This document shows, piece after piece, positions 17,098 to 25,982 of a stretch of DNA of 54,788 nucleotides. The translations under genes were made by a program, and so were the position numbers. Source of the stretch: Marinomonas flavescens (lineage in GTDB: Bacteria > Pseudomonadota > Gammaproteobacteria > Pseudomonadales > Marinomonadaceae); assembly GCF_004352835.1 (NCBI RefSeq), contig NZ_SJSB01000021.1, positions 1 to 54,788 of the forward strand. The letters are read 5' to 3'. The notes below the pieces were generated by a model, which was given only the letters and a program-made list of their open reading frames with translations, had not been told where the DNA came from and made no database searches. Position 1 is the first letter of the stretch. Every line of letters begins with the position of its first letter.

Positions 17098-18279
17098 ATG
17101 TCGACCAGGCTTACAAGAAAAAATACGCTCCCAGCTGATGCTTTCCAATCAACGTTAATTGGCAGAGCATGGGTACCAGGAAATCACTCAGGGCCTTCTT
17201 TAGTAACCATACGCGATGATAATGTTTTCGATTTATCTGCGCACTTTTCGACGTTGAGTGAGTTTTTAGAATCAGATAACCCTTTAGATCAACTTAATAA
17301 TATTTCAGGGACTCTGTTATGCAGCCTTGATGTACTGTTAGAAAACACCCATAAAACATCTAATCCAAATCTGCCCTACTTACTAGCGCCTGCTGACCTT
17401 CAAGTGATTAAAGCTGCTGGAGTAACTTTTGCGTCCAGTATGATTGAACGTGTTATCGAAGAGCAAGCGGGTGGAAATCCTGTAAAAGCTGAAGCAATAC
17501 GATCGTCAGTGCAGGAAGTAATTGGTAATAATCTTAGCTCTATTCAACCTGGATCAAAAAAAGCGGCTCAGCTTAAAAAGCTATTGATTGAAAAAGGAAT
17601 GTGGTCTCAGTACTTAGAAGTAGGTATTGGACCTGACGCAGAGATTTTTACCAAAGCCCCTGTTTTATCTGCTATCGGATCTGGAAACCCTATAGGTATT
17701 CATCCAAAGTCTGAATGGAATAATCCAGAACCTGAAATTGTCTTAGCGGTAAATAGTAAAGGTAAAATACAAGGAGCCACATTGGGAAATGACGTGAATC
17801 TACGCGATTTCGAAGGTCGTAGCGCTCTTCTTCTTAGTAAAGCCAAAGACAATAATGCCTCATGTGCAATTGGCCCTTTCATTCGTCTTTTTGATGATAA
17901 TTTTAGCTTGGAAGATATACATTCCTGTGATGTAACACTGAAAGTAGAAGGCGAAGATGGCTATATTCTACAAGGCCTGTCTTCAATGGATAAAATTAGC
18001 CGTAGCCCGTTAGACCTTGTTAACCAAACTATTAACGAAAATCATCAATATCCAGATGGGTTTTTATTATTTTTGGGGACCCTATTCTCTCCAACTCAAG
18101 ATCGTGATCATATTGGCGCAGGTTTTACACATAAGCTAGGTGATTCGGTAATGATTAGCTCACCAAAACTTGGCACGCTCTACAACACTGTAACCCATAG
18201 CAACAATGCAAAACCTTGGGCGTTTGGGATTAGCTCACTTATCAGCAATCTAACTCATCGCGGTTTACTAAAAAAATAA
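17098..18279 (+). CDS. xylX: 2-keto-3-deoxy-pentonate dehydratase, FAH family (XylX-like)
   Basis: An enzyme of the fumarylacetoacetate-hydrolase superfamily like Caulobacter XylX, which dehydrates 2-keto-3-deoxy-D-xylonate to 2-oxoglutarate semialdehyde in the Weimberg pathway. Strong family blocks are seen: LWSQYLEVGIGPDAEIFTK-like, EWNNPEPEIVLAV, GATLGNDVNLRDFEGRSALL, AKDNNASCAIGPF and AKPWAFGISSLI near the end. The metal-binding Glu pair is in NNPEPEI. Length is 393 residues, as expected. It has an AAAGGAA ribosome site and starts a six-gene plus-strand unit; xylD follows after 12 bp. Whether the natural substrate comes from D-xylonate or L-arabonate cannot be read from sequence. Confidence 0.92.
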   Translation: MSTRLTRKNTLPADAFQSTLIGRAWVPGNHSGPSLVTIRDDNVFDLSAHFSTLSEFLESDNPLDQLNNISGTLLCSLDVLLENTHKTSNPNLPYLLAPADLQVIKAAGVTFASSMIERVIEEQAGGNPVKAEAIRSSVQEVIGNNLSSIQPGSKKAAQLKKLLIEKGMWSQYLEVGIGPDAEIFTKAPVLSAIGSGNPIGIHPKSEWNNPEPEIVLAVNSKGKIQGATLGNDVNLRDFEGRSALLLSKAKDNNASCAIGPFIRLFDDNFSLEDIHSCDVTLKVEGEDGYILQGLSSMDKISRSPLDLVNQTINENHQYPDGFLLFLGTLFSPTQDRDHIGAGFTHKLGDSVMISSPKLGTLYNTVTHSNNAKPWAFGISSLISNLTHRGLLKK

Positions 18280-18291
18280 AGAGACAGTCAA

Positions 18292-20076
18292 ATGAATAAT
18301 AAAAACAAACTTCATTTACGTAGCCAACAGTGGTTTGATGATCCTAGTCATGCAGATATGACTGCTTTGTATGTAGAACGCTACATGAATCAAGGTATTA
18401 CTCGTGAGGAGCTTCAATCAGGTCGTCCTATAATAGGAATTGCGCAGACAGGCAGTGATCTCACTCCTTGTAACCGCCACCATATTCAACTCGCTCAGAG
18501 AATCAAAGATGGTATTCGTGATGCTGGTGGTATTCCGATGGAGTTTCCAGTGCACCCCATTGCAGAACAAAGCCGTCGTCCTACTGCAGCACTAGATAGA
18601 AACTTAGCCTATTTAGGTCTAGTAGAAATACTGCATGGTTACCCATTAGACGGAGTAGTACTCACCACAGGGTGTGATAAAACGACACCAGCCTGCTTAA
18701 TGGCAGCAGCCACAACAGACCTACCTTCAATCGTATTATCAGGTGGCCCTATGCTTGACGGCCATCATAAAGGAGAATTAATCGGTTCAGGTACCGTCAT
18801 TTGGAGCTCTCGTAAACTACTTGCTACAGGCAAAATTGATTACGAAGGTTTTATGGAAATGACGACAGCTGCCTCTCCCTCTATTGGCCACTGCAATACA
18901 ATGGGCACCGCTTTGTCTATGAATGCCTTAGCTGAAGCTCTAGGTATGTCATTACCAGGTTGCGCCAGTATTCCAGCACCTTATCGAGAACGTGGCCAAA
19001 TGGCTTATGCAACAGGCAAGCGAATATGTGAACTTGTTCTTAATGACGTTCGTCCATCAGAAATAATGACAAAAGAATCATTTCATAATGCTATCGCTGT
19101 CGCTTCAGCGCTTGGTGCATCAACAAACTGTCCACCGCATTTAATCGCAATTGCTCGTCACATGGGCATTGATCTATCTCTAAATGATTGGCAGGAAGTT
19201 GGGGAAAATATTCCTCTAATCGTGAACTGCATGCCAGCGGGTGAGCACCTTGGAGAAGGCTTTCATCGTGCCGGCGGTGTTCCTGCCGTTTTACATGAGC
19301 TACAAAAATCAGGTTACATTCATGAAAACTGTAAAACAGTTAGCGGTAAAACGATCGGTGAAATTGCACTAGCTAGCCCAACTCACAATTCTGATGTGAT
19401 TTATGAGTGTGCATCACCATTAAAACATCGTGCTGGCTTTATTGTCCTTAGCGGTAACTTTTTTGACAGTGCCATTATGAAGATGTCAGTCGTCGGGGAT
19501 GCTTTCAAGAAAACCTATTTATCAGAACCTGGTGCAGAAAATTCTTTTGAAGCCCGTGCAATCGTATTCGAAGGGCCTGAGGACTACCATGCTCGTATAG
19601 AGGATCCAGAACTAAACATTGATGAAAAATGTATTTTAGTTATTCGTGGCGCAGGTACAGTTGGTTATCCAGGCAGTGCCGAGGTCGTGAATATGGATCC
19701 ACCTTCAGAATTAATGAAAAAAGGTGTCACTTCCTTACCTTGCTTAGGAGATGGCCGTCAAAGTGGTACATCTGCTAGTCCATCTATTCTGAATATGTCT
19801 CCTGAAGCCGCTGTTGGTGGTGGTATTGCGCTACTTCGTACCAATGACAAACTTCTAGTAGACCTCAATAATCGTTCAGTTAATCTTCTAATTGATGATG
19901 ATGAAATGGCTAAACGTCGTGAAGAATGGGTTCCAAACTTTCCTGCCTCTCAAACACCTTGGCAAGAAATGTATCGCCAACTTGTTGGTCAACTCTCAAC
20001 AGGTGGCTGCTTAGAGCCTGCAACCTTACATTTGAAAGTAATATCAAAAGATAAGCCACCTAGACATTCCCATTAA
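18292..20076 (+). CDS. xylD: Pentonate (D-xylonate/L-arabonate) dehydratase, IlvD/Edd family
   Basis: An IlvD/Edd-family iron-sulfur dehydratase closest in look to Caulobacter XylD, which turns D-xylonate into 2-keto-3-deoxy-xylonate. At 594 residues it has the pentonate-dehydratase length. Typical segments are IGIAQTGSDLTPCNRHH, GIPMEFPVHPI, TTGCDKTTPACLMAA and GHCNTMGTA, which hold the cluster-binding cysteines, GCASIPAPYRERGQMAY and LGDGRQSGTSASPSI. The C terminus ends PRHSH, like XylD. It lies 12 bp behind xylX and its product should be the XylX substrate. L-arabonate is an alternative substrate because enzymes of this family overlap. Confidence 0.93.
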   Translation: MNNKNKLHLRSQQWFDDPSHADMTALYVERYMNQGITREELQSGRPIIGIAQTGSDLTPCNRHHIQLAQRIKDGIRDAGGIPMEFPVHPIAEQSRRPTAALDRNLAYLGLVEILHGYPLDGVVLTTGCDKTTPACLMAAATTDLPSIVLSGGPMLDGHHKGELIGSGTVIWSSRKLLATGKIDYEGFMEMTTAASPSIGHCNTMGTALSMNALAEALGMSLPGCASIPAPYRERGQMAYATGKRICELVLNDVRPSEIMTKESFHNAIAVASALGASTNCPPHLIAIARHMGIDLSLNDWQEVGENIPLIVNCMPAGEHLGEGFHRAGGVPAVLHELQKSGYIHENCKTVSGKTIGEIALASPTHNSDVIYECASPLKHRAGFIVLSGNFFDSAIMKMSVVGDAFKKTYLSEPGAENSFEARAIVFEGPEDYHARIEDPELNIDEKCILVIRGAGTVGYPGSAEVVNMDPPSELMKKGVTSLPCLGDGRQSGTSASPSILNMSPEAAVGGGIALLRTNDKLLVDLNNRSVNLLIDDDEMAKRREEWVPNFPASQTPWQEMYRQLVGQLSTGGCLEPATLHLKVISKDKPPRHSH

Positions 20077-20114
20077 TAAATACATTTTTAAATTACAATA
20101 ATAATGGTAAGAAA

Positions 20115-20639
20115 ATGGATTACATAATAAAAACTATTGAAAAAACTATTGAATACATGATGGCTTTAGCTTTAGCCGTCATGTTTTCTGCGGTATTCAT
20201 AAATGTAATACTAAGATATTTATTTGGCTCTGGTATTGCCGCCTCTGAAGAACTATCTCGCCTTTTGTTTGTCTGGCTCATATTTATGGGATCTACGCTG
20301 GCTGTCGGTCGAAACTCACATATTGGTTTTGACCTAATTCAGAAAAAAATTCCAGCAAAATTAAGAGTCGCATGCGCGATATTGAGCCATTGCCTTATGC
20401 TTTATGCTTTGTATCTCTTCTTAGAAGGAAGTTTGAGACAATATAATATTGGTTTAAATATAAACTCGACGGTAATGAAATATCCTCTCGCAATCTTGTA
20501 TTCAACTGGTCTTTTTGCATCTTTTGGTATGGGATTTTATATTCTAAGGAATTTATTTTTTATTATCTCTAAAAATAATAAATCTCATATACCTGGAGAA
20601 GTAAAATCAAATTCAGACCAAGTTAAGGAAAATGACTAA
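20115..20639 (+). CDS. dctQ: TRAP transporter small membrane subunit (DctQ)
   Basis: A 174-residue protein with four membrane segments and the DctQ hallmark SEELSRLLFVWLIFMGSTLAVGRNSHIGFD between the second and third. It joins the large subunit DctM and the periplasmic receptor DctP in a sodium- or proton-driven TRAP transporter. Its stop codon overlaps the start of dctM (TAATG), so the two are translationally coupled. Placed directly behind xylD, it most likely serves uptake of the pentonate degraded by the cluster. Confidence 0.92.
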   Translation: MDYIIKTIEKTIEYMMALALAVMFSAVFINVILRYLFGSGIAASEELSRLLFVWLIFMGSTLAVGRNSHIGFDLIQKKIPAKLRVACAILSHCLMLYALYLFLEGSLRQYNIGLNINSTVMKYPLAILYSTGLFASFGMGFYILRNLFFIISKNNKSHIPGEVKSNSDQVKEND

Positions 20640-21916
20640 TGGCCTTAGGTATATTTTTATTAAGCCTGTCAGGCTTCATGTTTTTAGGCATGCCGATAGC
20701 ATTTGCTCTTGTATTAACTGGCATTACATTAATGTGGCATCTTGATTTTTTTGATGCTCAGTTAATTGCTCAAAACCTCATTAATGGTGCTGACAGCTTT
20801 CCTCTAATGGCTGTTCCTTTTTTTATCCTTGCCGGTGAAATAATGAATGCTGGAGGTATATCAAAACGTATTATCAATCTTGCAATAAGTTGTGTTGGTC
20901 ATCGAAAAGGTGGACTTGGTTACGTTGCAATAATTGCCGCGGTTATTTTAGCAAGTCTGTCAGGATCTGCTATTGCTGATACTGCCGCTTTAGCAACACT
21001 ACTACTACCAATGATGAGGGATAATGGCTATCCAGTTGGTCGTTCAGCGGGATTAATTGCTGCTGGCGGTATCATTGCCCCCATTATCCCTCCCAGTATG
21101 CCTTTTATCATTTTTGGTGTTACTGCGAACCAATCTATAAGCAAGCTCTTTATGGCTGGTATTGTGCCAGGCGTCATCATGGGCCTTGGCTTAGTTTTAG
21201 CTTGGAAATGGAGCATGAGATCAATCGATGTTGAGCCTCAGCCACGCCAAAGCTTCAAAACTAGACTAAAAGTAACTAAAGATGGATTTTTTGCTTTGCT
21301 TATGCCTGTCATCATCATTGGTGGATTACGTGGCGGCCTTTTTACACCTACTGAAGCGGCTGTTATTGCAGCAGGCTATGCAATGATTATTAGCCTTTTT
21401 GTTTATCGTGAAATAAAAATTCCAGATCTAGTTCCTTTGTTCATACAAGCAGCCTATACAACAAGCATTGTTATGTTCCTTTGTGCTGCCGCTATCGTTT
21501 CATCCTATATGGTGACTCTAGCTGATTTACCAGCAGAGCTCATTAGCTTACTAGAACCAATAATGGATAGCCCTAGAACATTAATGGCAACCATTGTTAT
21601 CGTAATGATATTTATTGGAATGGTAATGGATTTAACACCAACAATATTAATTCTTGCTCCTGTCACTATACCCCTAGTTATTAAAGCAGGAATAGATCCT
21701 ATTTATTTTGGTGTAATGTTCATTATGGTAGGTTGTGTAGGATTAATAACACCTCCTGTTGGAACGGTATTAAGTGTTGTATCAAGTGTTGCAAGAGAAC
21801 CTTTAGAAAAAATAACGAAAGGCATCCTGCCATTCTTATTTACATATATTTTTATAATAATATTATTCATAATATTCCCAGAAATTGTAACAATACCAGC
21901 TAAACTATTTTACTAA
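20639..21916 (+). CDS. dctM: TRAP transporter large membrane subunit (DctM)
   Basis: A 425-residue polytopic inner-membrane protein with about 12 membrane segments, the transport-active subunit. Family blocks include the N-terminal LGMPIAFALVL, PLMAVPFFILAGEIMNAGGIS, GSAIADTAALATLLLPMM, the IIAPIIPPSMPFIIFG loop and the C-terminal half GLITPPVGTVLSVVSSVA. The start overlaps the dctQ stop, and dctP follows after 20 bp. Confidence 0.94.
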   Translation: MALGIFLLSLSGFMFLGMPIAFALVLTGITLMWHLDFFDAQLIAQNLINGADSFPLMAVPFFILAGEIMNAGGISKRIINLAISCVGHRKGGLGYVAIIAAVILASLSGSAIADTAALATLLLPMMRDNGYPVGRSAGLIAAGGIIAPIIPPSMPFIIFGVTANQSISKLFMAGIVPGVIMGLGLVLAWKWSMRSIDVEPQPRQSFKTRLKVTKDGFFALLMPVIIIGGLRGGLFTPTEAAVIAAGYAMIISLFVYREIKIPDLVPLFIQAAYTTSIVMFLCAAAIVSSYMVTLADLPAELISLLEPIMDSPRTLMATIVIVMIFIGMVMDLTPTILILAPVTIPLVIKAGIDPIYFGVMFIMVGCVGLITPPVGTVLSVVSSVAREPLEKITKGILPFLFTYIFIIILFIIFPEIVTIPAKLFY

Positions 21917-21936
21917 ACCCAGAAAAGGAAAATGAA

Positions 21937-22971
21937 ATGAAAAAAATAAAAAAATCAAATTTATCGTTCAAATCTCTTTTAGCTATAGCTATTGGAACCA
22001 CTCTAACAATAGGATCTATTAGTGCTAGCGCTCAGGATGTTAACTCTCGAATTATTCGATTTGGTTATGGCCTTAATCAAGATAGTAAACAAGGTCGTGC
22101 AGTAGAAACATTCAAGGAAGAGGTAAGTCGTTTATCTGATGGGAAATTTAAAGTCAAAGGCTTTGCTAACGCTTTATTAGGAAATGAAAATCAAATGCAA
22201 AATGCGCTCATTGGCGGCGCACAGGAAATGATGATAACAGCAACATCATCATTAATTGGGATAGATAAACGCTTTGCCATTTGGGATTTGCCATTCATGT
22301 TTGATGAAGCATCTCAAGCCGACAAAGTTTTAGATGGAAAATTTGGACAAGGGCTACTAGACGGATTAGAAAAGCATGGTGTTGTTGGTTTAGTTTATTG
22401 GGAAAATGGCTTTCGTGATTTAACTAATTCAAAACGTCCAATCAAAACGATGGATGACTTAGATGGTGTGAAATTACGTGTCATGCAAAATCCTATGTAC
22501 CTTGAACTTTTTAATGACATGGGGGCCAATGCAATTCCAATGGCATTCTCAGAATTATTTACAGCCTTAGAAACGGGAGCTGTAGATGGCCAAGAAAATC
22601 CTTATAGTACCATTCAATCTAGCAAATTTTATGAAGTACAAAAGTATCTTAGCCAAACACATCACGTTTATAGTCCTTGGGTTATGCTAATAAGTAAACC
22701 TTTTTGGGATAAGCTAAGTAACGATGAAAAAACTATTATTAAAAAAGCAGCAATTACATCTAGAACATCTGAAAGGAAAGACAGTAGAGAGCAAGCTGAA
22801 AAATCTTTAGCTTATCTAAAAACAAAAATGGAAGTTAATAGCATTGCTCCTGAAGAATTGGAAAAAATGAGAGCATCCGCTAGAACAGTGATCAACGCCC
22901 AAGGAAAAGAACTTGGTCAGGATCTACTTGATGAATTCCTAGTAGCAGTAGACGAGTCGAAAACTAAATAA
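21937..22971 (+). CDS. dctP: TRAP transporter substrate-binding protein (DctP)
   Basis: A 344-residue periplasmic receptor with a clear signal peptide (KK-rich start, hydrophobic core, cleavage after SASA). The DctP fold is shown by GRAVETFKEEVSRLSDGKFKV, the LRVMQNPMYLELFNDMGANAIPM segment holding the carboxylate-binding Arg, and FTALETGAVDGQENP. An AAAGGAAA ribosome site precedes it. The ligand is unknown; its operon with xylX and xylD suggests a sugar acid. It lies 20 bp behind dctM and 64 bp before dld. Confidence 0.93.
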   Translation: MKKIKKSNLSFKSLLAIAIGTTLTIGSISASAQDVNSRIIRFGYGLNQDSKQGRAVETFKEEVSRLSDGKFKVKGFANALLGNENQMQNALIGGAQEMMITATSSLIGIDKRFAIWDLPFMFDEASQADKVLDGKFGQGLLDGLEKHGVVGLVYWENGFRDLTNSKRPIKTMDDLDGVKLRVMQNPMYLELFNDMGANAIPMAFSELFTALETGAVDGQENPYSTIQSSKFYEVQKYLSQTHHVYSPWVMLISKPFWDKLSNDEKTIIKKAAITSRTSERKDSREQAEKSLAYLKTKMEVNSIAPEELEKMRASARTVINAQGKELGQDLLDEFLVAVDESKTK

Positions 22972-23035
22972 AAATATCTAATGTTTTTTTATAAAATTCG
23001 ATCAATAAATTTCATTTTAAGGGATCATTAGTCTT

Positions 23036-24736
23036 ATGAAACTAAAAAAATCAGAATCTAATGATTTCTTAAATGAAATCATTAAAATAGTGAATGTAAA
23101 AAATGTAATAACAGATATAAAAAAAACTACAAATTACTATAAAGGTTTTCGTTTTGGGGAGGGAACGGCGTTAGCTGTCATCATCCCTAATAGCCTTACT
23201 GAGCTTTGGAAAGTAGCTAAACAATGTGTGCAATTTGATGTCATTATGATTATGCAAGCTGCGAATACAGGCTTAACAGGCGGTTCTACACCATACGGTG
23301 AATACGATCGAGATACTGTTATTATAAGTACGGTAAAAATAAAAACGATACAAATTATAAATAATGGAAAACAAGTAATATCATTTCCAGGTAGTTGCTT
23401 GTATGAATTAGAAAATAAACTAAAAAAATATAATCGTGAGCCACATTCAGTTATTGGCTCATCTTGCATTGGCGCTTCTATTATAGGAGGTATTTGTAAT
23501 AATTCAGGTGGATCCTTACTTCAACGAGGACCAGCCTATACTGAAATGTCTTTGTACGCTCAAATAGATGAAAATCAAAATTTAAACCTAATCAATCATC
23601 TCGGTATTGATTTAGGTGAAAGCCCAGAAGAAATATTACTTTCCCTTGAAAACAACACATACACAGAAGATGATATAAAACACACTTCGTGTTCTGCAAG
23701 CGATAATAAATATCAAAAACGAGTGCGTAATATAAACTCAAACACACCGTCACGATTTAACAACGACCCAAGACTTCTCTTCGAAGCATCAGGTTGTGCT
23801 GGAAAGCTTATTGTATTTGCTGTTCGATTAGACACCTTTCCTAAGCAAAAAAAAGAAAAAGTTTATTACATTGGTTGTAATGAAACAGCAACATTAACTC
23901 GTCTACGACGAGACATTCTAAGCAACTTCGAAAACTTACCCGTTTCTGCTGAATATATACATCGTGACTATTTCGATGTATGCAATAAATATGGAAAAGA
24001 TTCATTTTTAGTCATACATAAATTAGGCAGTGAAATAATGCCTAAACTTTTTTCATTGAAAAATCGTATTGATCGTTTTTTTTCACAGTGGTCTTTTCTG
24101 CCTCTAAATATTTCAGATCGAGTATTGCAAACAATAGCCACTTTATTTCCAAATCATTTACCCAAGAGGATACGACATTATCGAAATCAATATGAACATC
24201 ATTTGATGCTTCACATGTCTGATGATGGTGTCGAAGAAGCTCAGAACTATCTTAGCGTCTTTTTTCAAAACCATGAAGGTGACTATTTAGAATGCAGTGA
24301 GGACGAAGGAAAAAAAGCGTTTTTAAATAGATTTGTTGCTGGAGGTGCCGCAAAAAGATACCACACCTTAAACCCTAAATCTGGTGACATTATGGCTCTT
24401 GATATCGCATTACGCCGAAATGAAACTGAGTGGTTTGAAACACTCCCCCCAGAGCTAGATAAGCTTTTTGAGGCTAAATTATACAATGGACACTTTATGT
24501 GCCACGTAATGCACCAAGATTACATTTTAAAAATTGGTGTAGACACGGATGAAGTGAAAAATCAGTTACTGGCCTTTTTTGATAAAAAAGGGGCTGAATA
24601 CCCTGCAGAGCATAATGTAGGGCAACTTTATAAAGCTAAAGAAGGCTTAGAGCGATTTTATAAAAAAATAGATCCAACCAATAGTTTAAACCCGGGCATA
24701 GGCAAAACAAAAAAGAATAAATATTGGCAAGATTGA
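23036..24736 (+). CDS. dld: Quinone-dependent D-lactate dehydrogenase (Dld)
   Basis: A peripheral-membrane flavoprotein that oxidises D-lactate to pyruvate and feeds electrons to quinone. At 566 residues it is close to E. coli Dld (571). The FAD-binding domain covers roughly residues 35-260, with NTGLTGGSTP and GSSCIGASIIGGICNNSGGS; the membrane-binding Dld-specific domain follows, with AEYIHRDYFDV, LPKRIRHYRNQYEHHL, AEHNVGQLYKA and NPGIGKTKK at the end. Last gene of the xylX unit, 64 bp behind dctP. Its link to pentonate breakdown is not obvious, since no lactate-forming step is encoded here. It may act on another D-2-hydroxy acid or simply have been carried along. Confidence 0.93.
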   Translation: MKLKKSESNDFLNEIIKIVNVKNVITDIKKTTNYYKGFRFGEGTALAVIIPNSLTELWKVAKQCVQFDVIMIMQAANTGLTGGSTPYGEYDRDTVIISTVKIKTIQIINNGKQVISFPGSCLYELENKLKKYNREPHSVIGSSCIGASIIGGICNNSGGSLLQRGPAYTEMSLYAQIDENQNLNLINHLGIDLGESPEEILLSLENNTYTEDDIKHTSCSASDNKYQKRVRNINSNTPSRFNNDPRLLFEASGCAGKLIVFAVRLDTFPKQKKEKVYYIGCNETATLTRLRRDILSNFENLPVSAEYIHRDYFDVCNKYGKDSFLVIHKLGSEIMPKLFSLKNRIDRFFSQWSFLPLNISDRVLQTIATLFPNHLPKRIRHYRNQYEHHLMLHMSDDGVEEAQNYLSVFFQNHEGDYLECSEDEGKKAFLNRFVAGGAAKRYHTLNPKSGDIMALDIALRRNETEWFETLPPELDKLFEAKLYNGHFMCHVMHQDYILKIGVDTDEVKNQLLAFFDKKGAEYPAEHNVGQLYKAKEGLERFYKKIDPTNSLNPGIGKTKKNKYWQD

Positions 24737-25109
24737 CGGTATTCTGTACAACTTAATCAGCCGCTTCTACTTAGCTTTTATCATTAAAATCATATAGTTA
24801 AAAACCGTACTATCCAATAAAATATTGATCTTTTAAAAAAGTCATAATGGCACCTAGGTGGTGTTCCCCTGTAAATCATTTTATAAATAATCACAAATAG
24901 CGAAGGGTATTTTGATATCCAAAATGATCAGAAAATAATTTGGTCATATTTTGGTCATATTTTGGTCACAAGTGAAAAAAGCTACTATTTTGGGCTCATA
25001 GGGCAAAGGACGCTTAATTAATATCACTTTAAATTATGATGCTGGTACTAAAGAAGGGATTAGATATAACTAAGTAGAGTTAATCGATATAACTCATTGA
25101 ATAAATTAG
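24737..25109. other. Gene-free right end of the island
   Basis: About 370 AT-rich bp between dld and the tRNA-Arg. This is where an integrase gene would normally stand beside the tRNA, but no reading frame or recognisable remnant is seen. It contains the three TGGTCA repeats at 24939-24970. Confidence 0.65.
24939..24970 (+). repeat. Three TGGTCA repeats at 11-bp spacing (putative integrase arm sites)
   Basis: TTTGGTCATA, TTTGGTCATA and TTTGGTCACA begin 11 bp apart, at about one helical turn, roughly 145 bp from the right att copy. The same core occurs as TGGTCACAATATG near the left att copy. Multiple short direct repeats beside an att site are typical for arm binding by tyrosine recombinases; the role here is inferred. 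Confidence 0.5.
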
Positions 25110-25161
25110 ATAAATGGTACACCCGAGAGGGTTCGAACCTCCGGCCTTCGCCTCCGGAGGG
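25110..25161 (-). repeat. Right attachment-site copy within tRNA-Arg
   Basis: Identical over 52 bp to 9268-9319. It covers the 3' 47 nt of the intact tRNA-Arg and 5 bp beyond its CCA end. Identity stops within the anticodon stem, a common crossover region for tRNA-targeting recombinases. Confidence 0.92.
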
Positions 25162-25191
25162 CGACGCTCTATCCAGCTGAGCTACGGATGC
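25115..25191 (-). tRNA. tRNA-Arg (CCG), island integration site
   Basis: A 77-nt minus-strand tRNA with acceptor stem GCATCCG, D arm AGCTCAGCTGGATAGAGC, anticodon CCG in the loop CTCCGGAG, T arm GGTTCGAACCC and encoded CCA. It is complete because the island carries in an identical 3' half. The island lies directly at its 3' side. Confidence 0.96.
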
Positions 25192-25468
25192 ATTACATTT
25201 AATCAATCCACAGTGAGTGGATTTAATAGGCGTATTCTAAAGGAAAACACTGAGGATTCTAGTGTTAAACGCCAGAAAGCTGGAATATTCTCCATTTATT
25301 TTTTAAGTCTTCGTTTTGTGCCTGCCTGTGCTTCGATGAACCGTTTCTAATTTAATCAATTTAGTGGTCAGATGCGGGTCAAACTAGCGTAATTTTTTTA
25401 CGGTCTGCTGGCGCTTTAACGGTATACTTAGCGCTATATTTCGACTATTTATGACATAAGGATTTCTT

Positions 25469-25924
25469 GTGACGCTATTTCCTTCACTATCTCTTCATCG
25501 TCTGCTGTTGATTGGCAGCGCACTGTTCTTGGCCAATATGGCTCACGCCAATGAGCAAAGCACCAATGCCATTGAAGCTCGCATCGCGCCAGTCGGAAAA
25601 GTCTGTATTGAAGGGCAATCGTGCCAACAAGATGCCGTAGCAACGCCAGTCGCTAACGTGGCACCTGCGAAGGAGTACACAGGCCGAGCCGGCGAGAAAA
25701 TCTACAATACGTATTGCATCGCTTGTCACTCTACTGGCGCAGCAGGCGCACCTCGTGTCGGCAATATTAAAGAATGGCAGCCTCATATCGCTAAAGGCAT
25801 GGACACTCTACTGAAGGACGCCATTAAAGGTGTTGGCGCTATGCCACCAAGAGGTATTTGTTCGAACTGTACCGATGAAGAGCTAAAACACACGATTCAA
25901 TACATGATAGATAAAAGCCAGTAG
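25469..25924 (+). CDS. Cytochrome c5-like monohaem protein
   Basis: A secreted class I cytochrome c of 151 residues. The N terminus is a signal peptide cleaved near NMAHA. After a linker of about 50 residues comes the haem-attachment motif CIACH, and the axial Met is probably in GAMPPRG. The pair of cysteines in GICSNCTDEEL near the C terminus is a cytochrome c5 trait. The start is GTG, supported by TAAGGAT at the right distance. It should carry electrons in the periplasm; partner oxidase unknown. First gene to the right of the island. Confidence 0.9.
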   Translation: MTLFPSLSLHRLLLIGSALFLANMAHANEQSTNAIEARIAPVGKVCIEGQSCQQDAVATPVANVAPAKEYTGRAGEKIYNTYCIACHSTGAAGAPRVGNIKEWQPHIAKGMDTLLKDAIKGVGAMPPRGICSNCTDEELKHTIQYMIDKSQ

Positions 25925-25943
25925 GCGATTTCTGTAGGTTAGT

Positions 25944-25971
25944 AAAAAAGAGACTTTTAGGTCTCTTTTTT
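25944..25971. terminator. Bidirectional terminator between cytochrome c5 gene and rep
   Basis: AAAAAAGAGAC, a short loop and GTCTCTTTTTT form a hairpin with A/T runs on both sides. It serves the two convergent genes. Confidence 0.8.
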
Positions 25972-25982
25972 ACTATGTTCTA

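Larger units (their letters stand above)
9268..25161. mobile_element. tRNA-Arg-integrated genomic island (about 15.8 kb) without an intact integrase
   Basis: A perfect 52-bp direct repeat at 9268-9319 and 25110-25161 bounds this segment. The right copy is the 3' part of an intact tRNA-Arg(CCG); the left copy is a detached 3' tRNA fragment, the usual footprint of tyrosine-recombinase integration in a tRNA gene. Cargo is an ABC importer and a Weimberg-type sugar-acid cluster. No gene for an integrase, excisionase or conjugation protein is intact inside. The AT-rich catabolic half and the less AT-rich ABC half differ by eye, and decayed genes lie between them, so the island may be composite. It is probably immobile now. 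Confidence 0.82.

Noticed and set aside
25114..25350. Plus-strand frame across the tRNA-Arg
   Set aside because: It is a translation of the antisense tRNA sequence followed by random codons.
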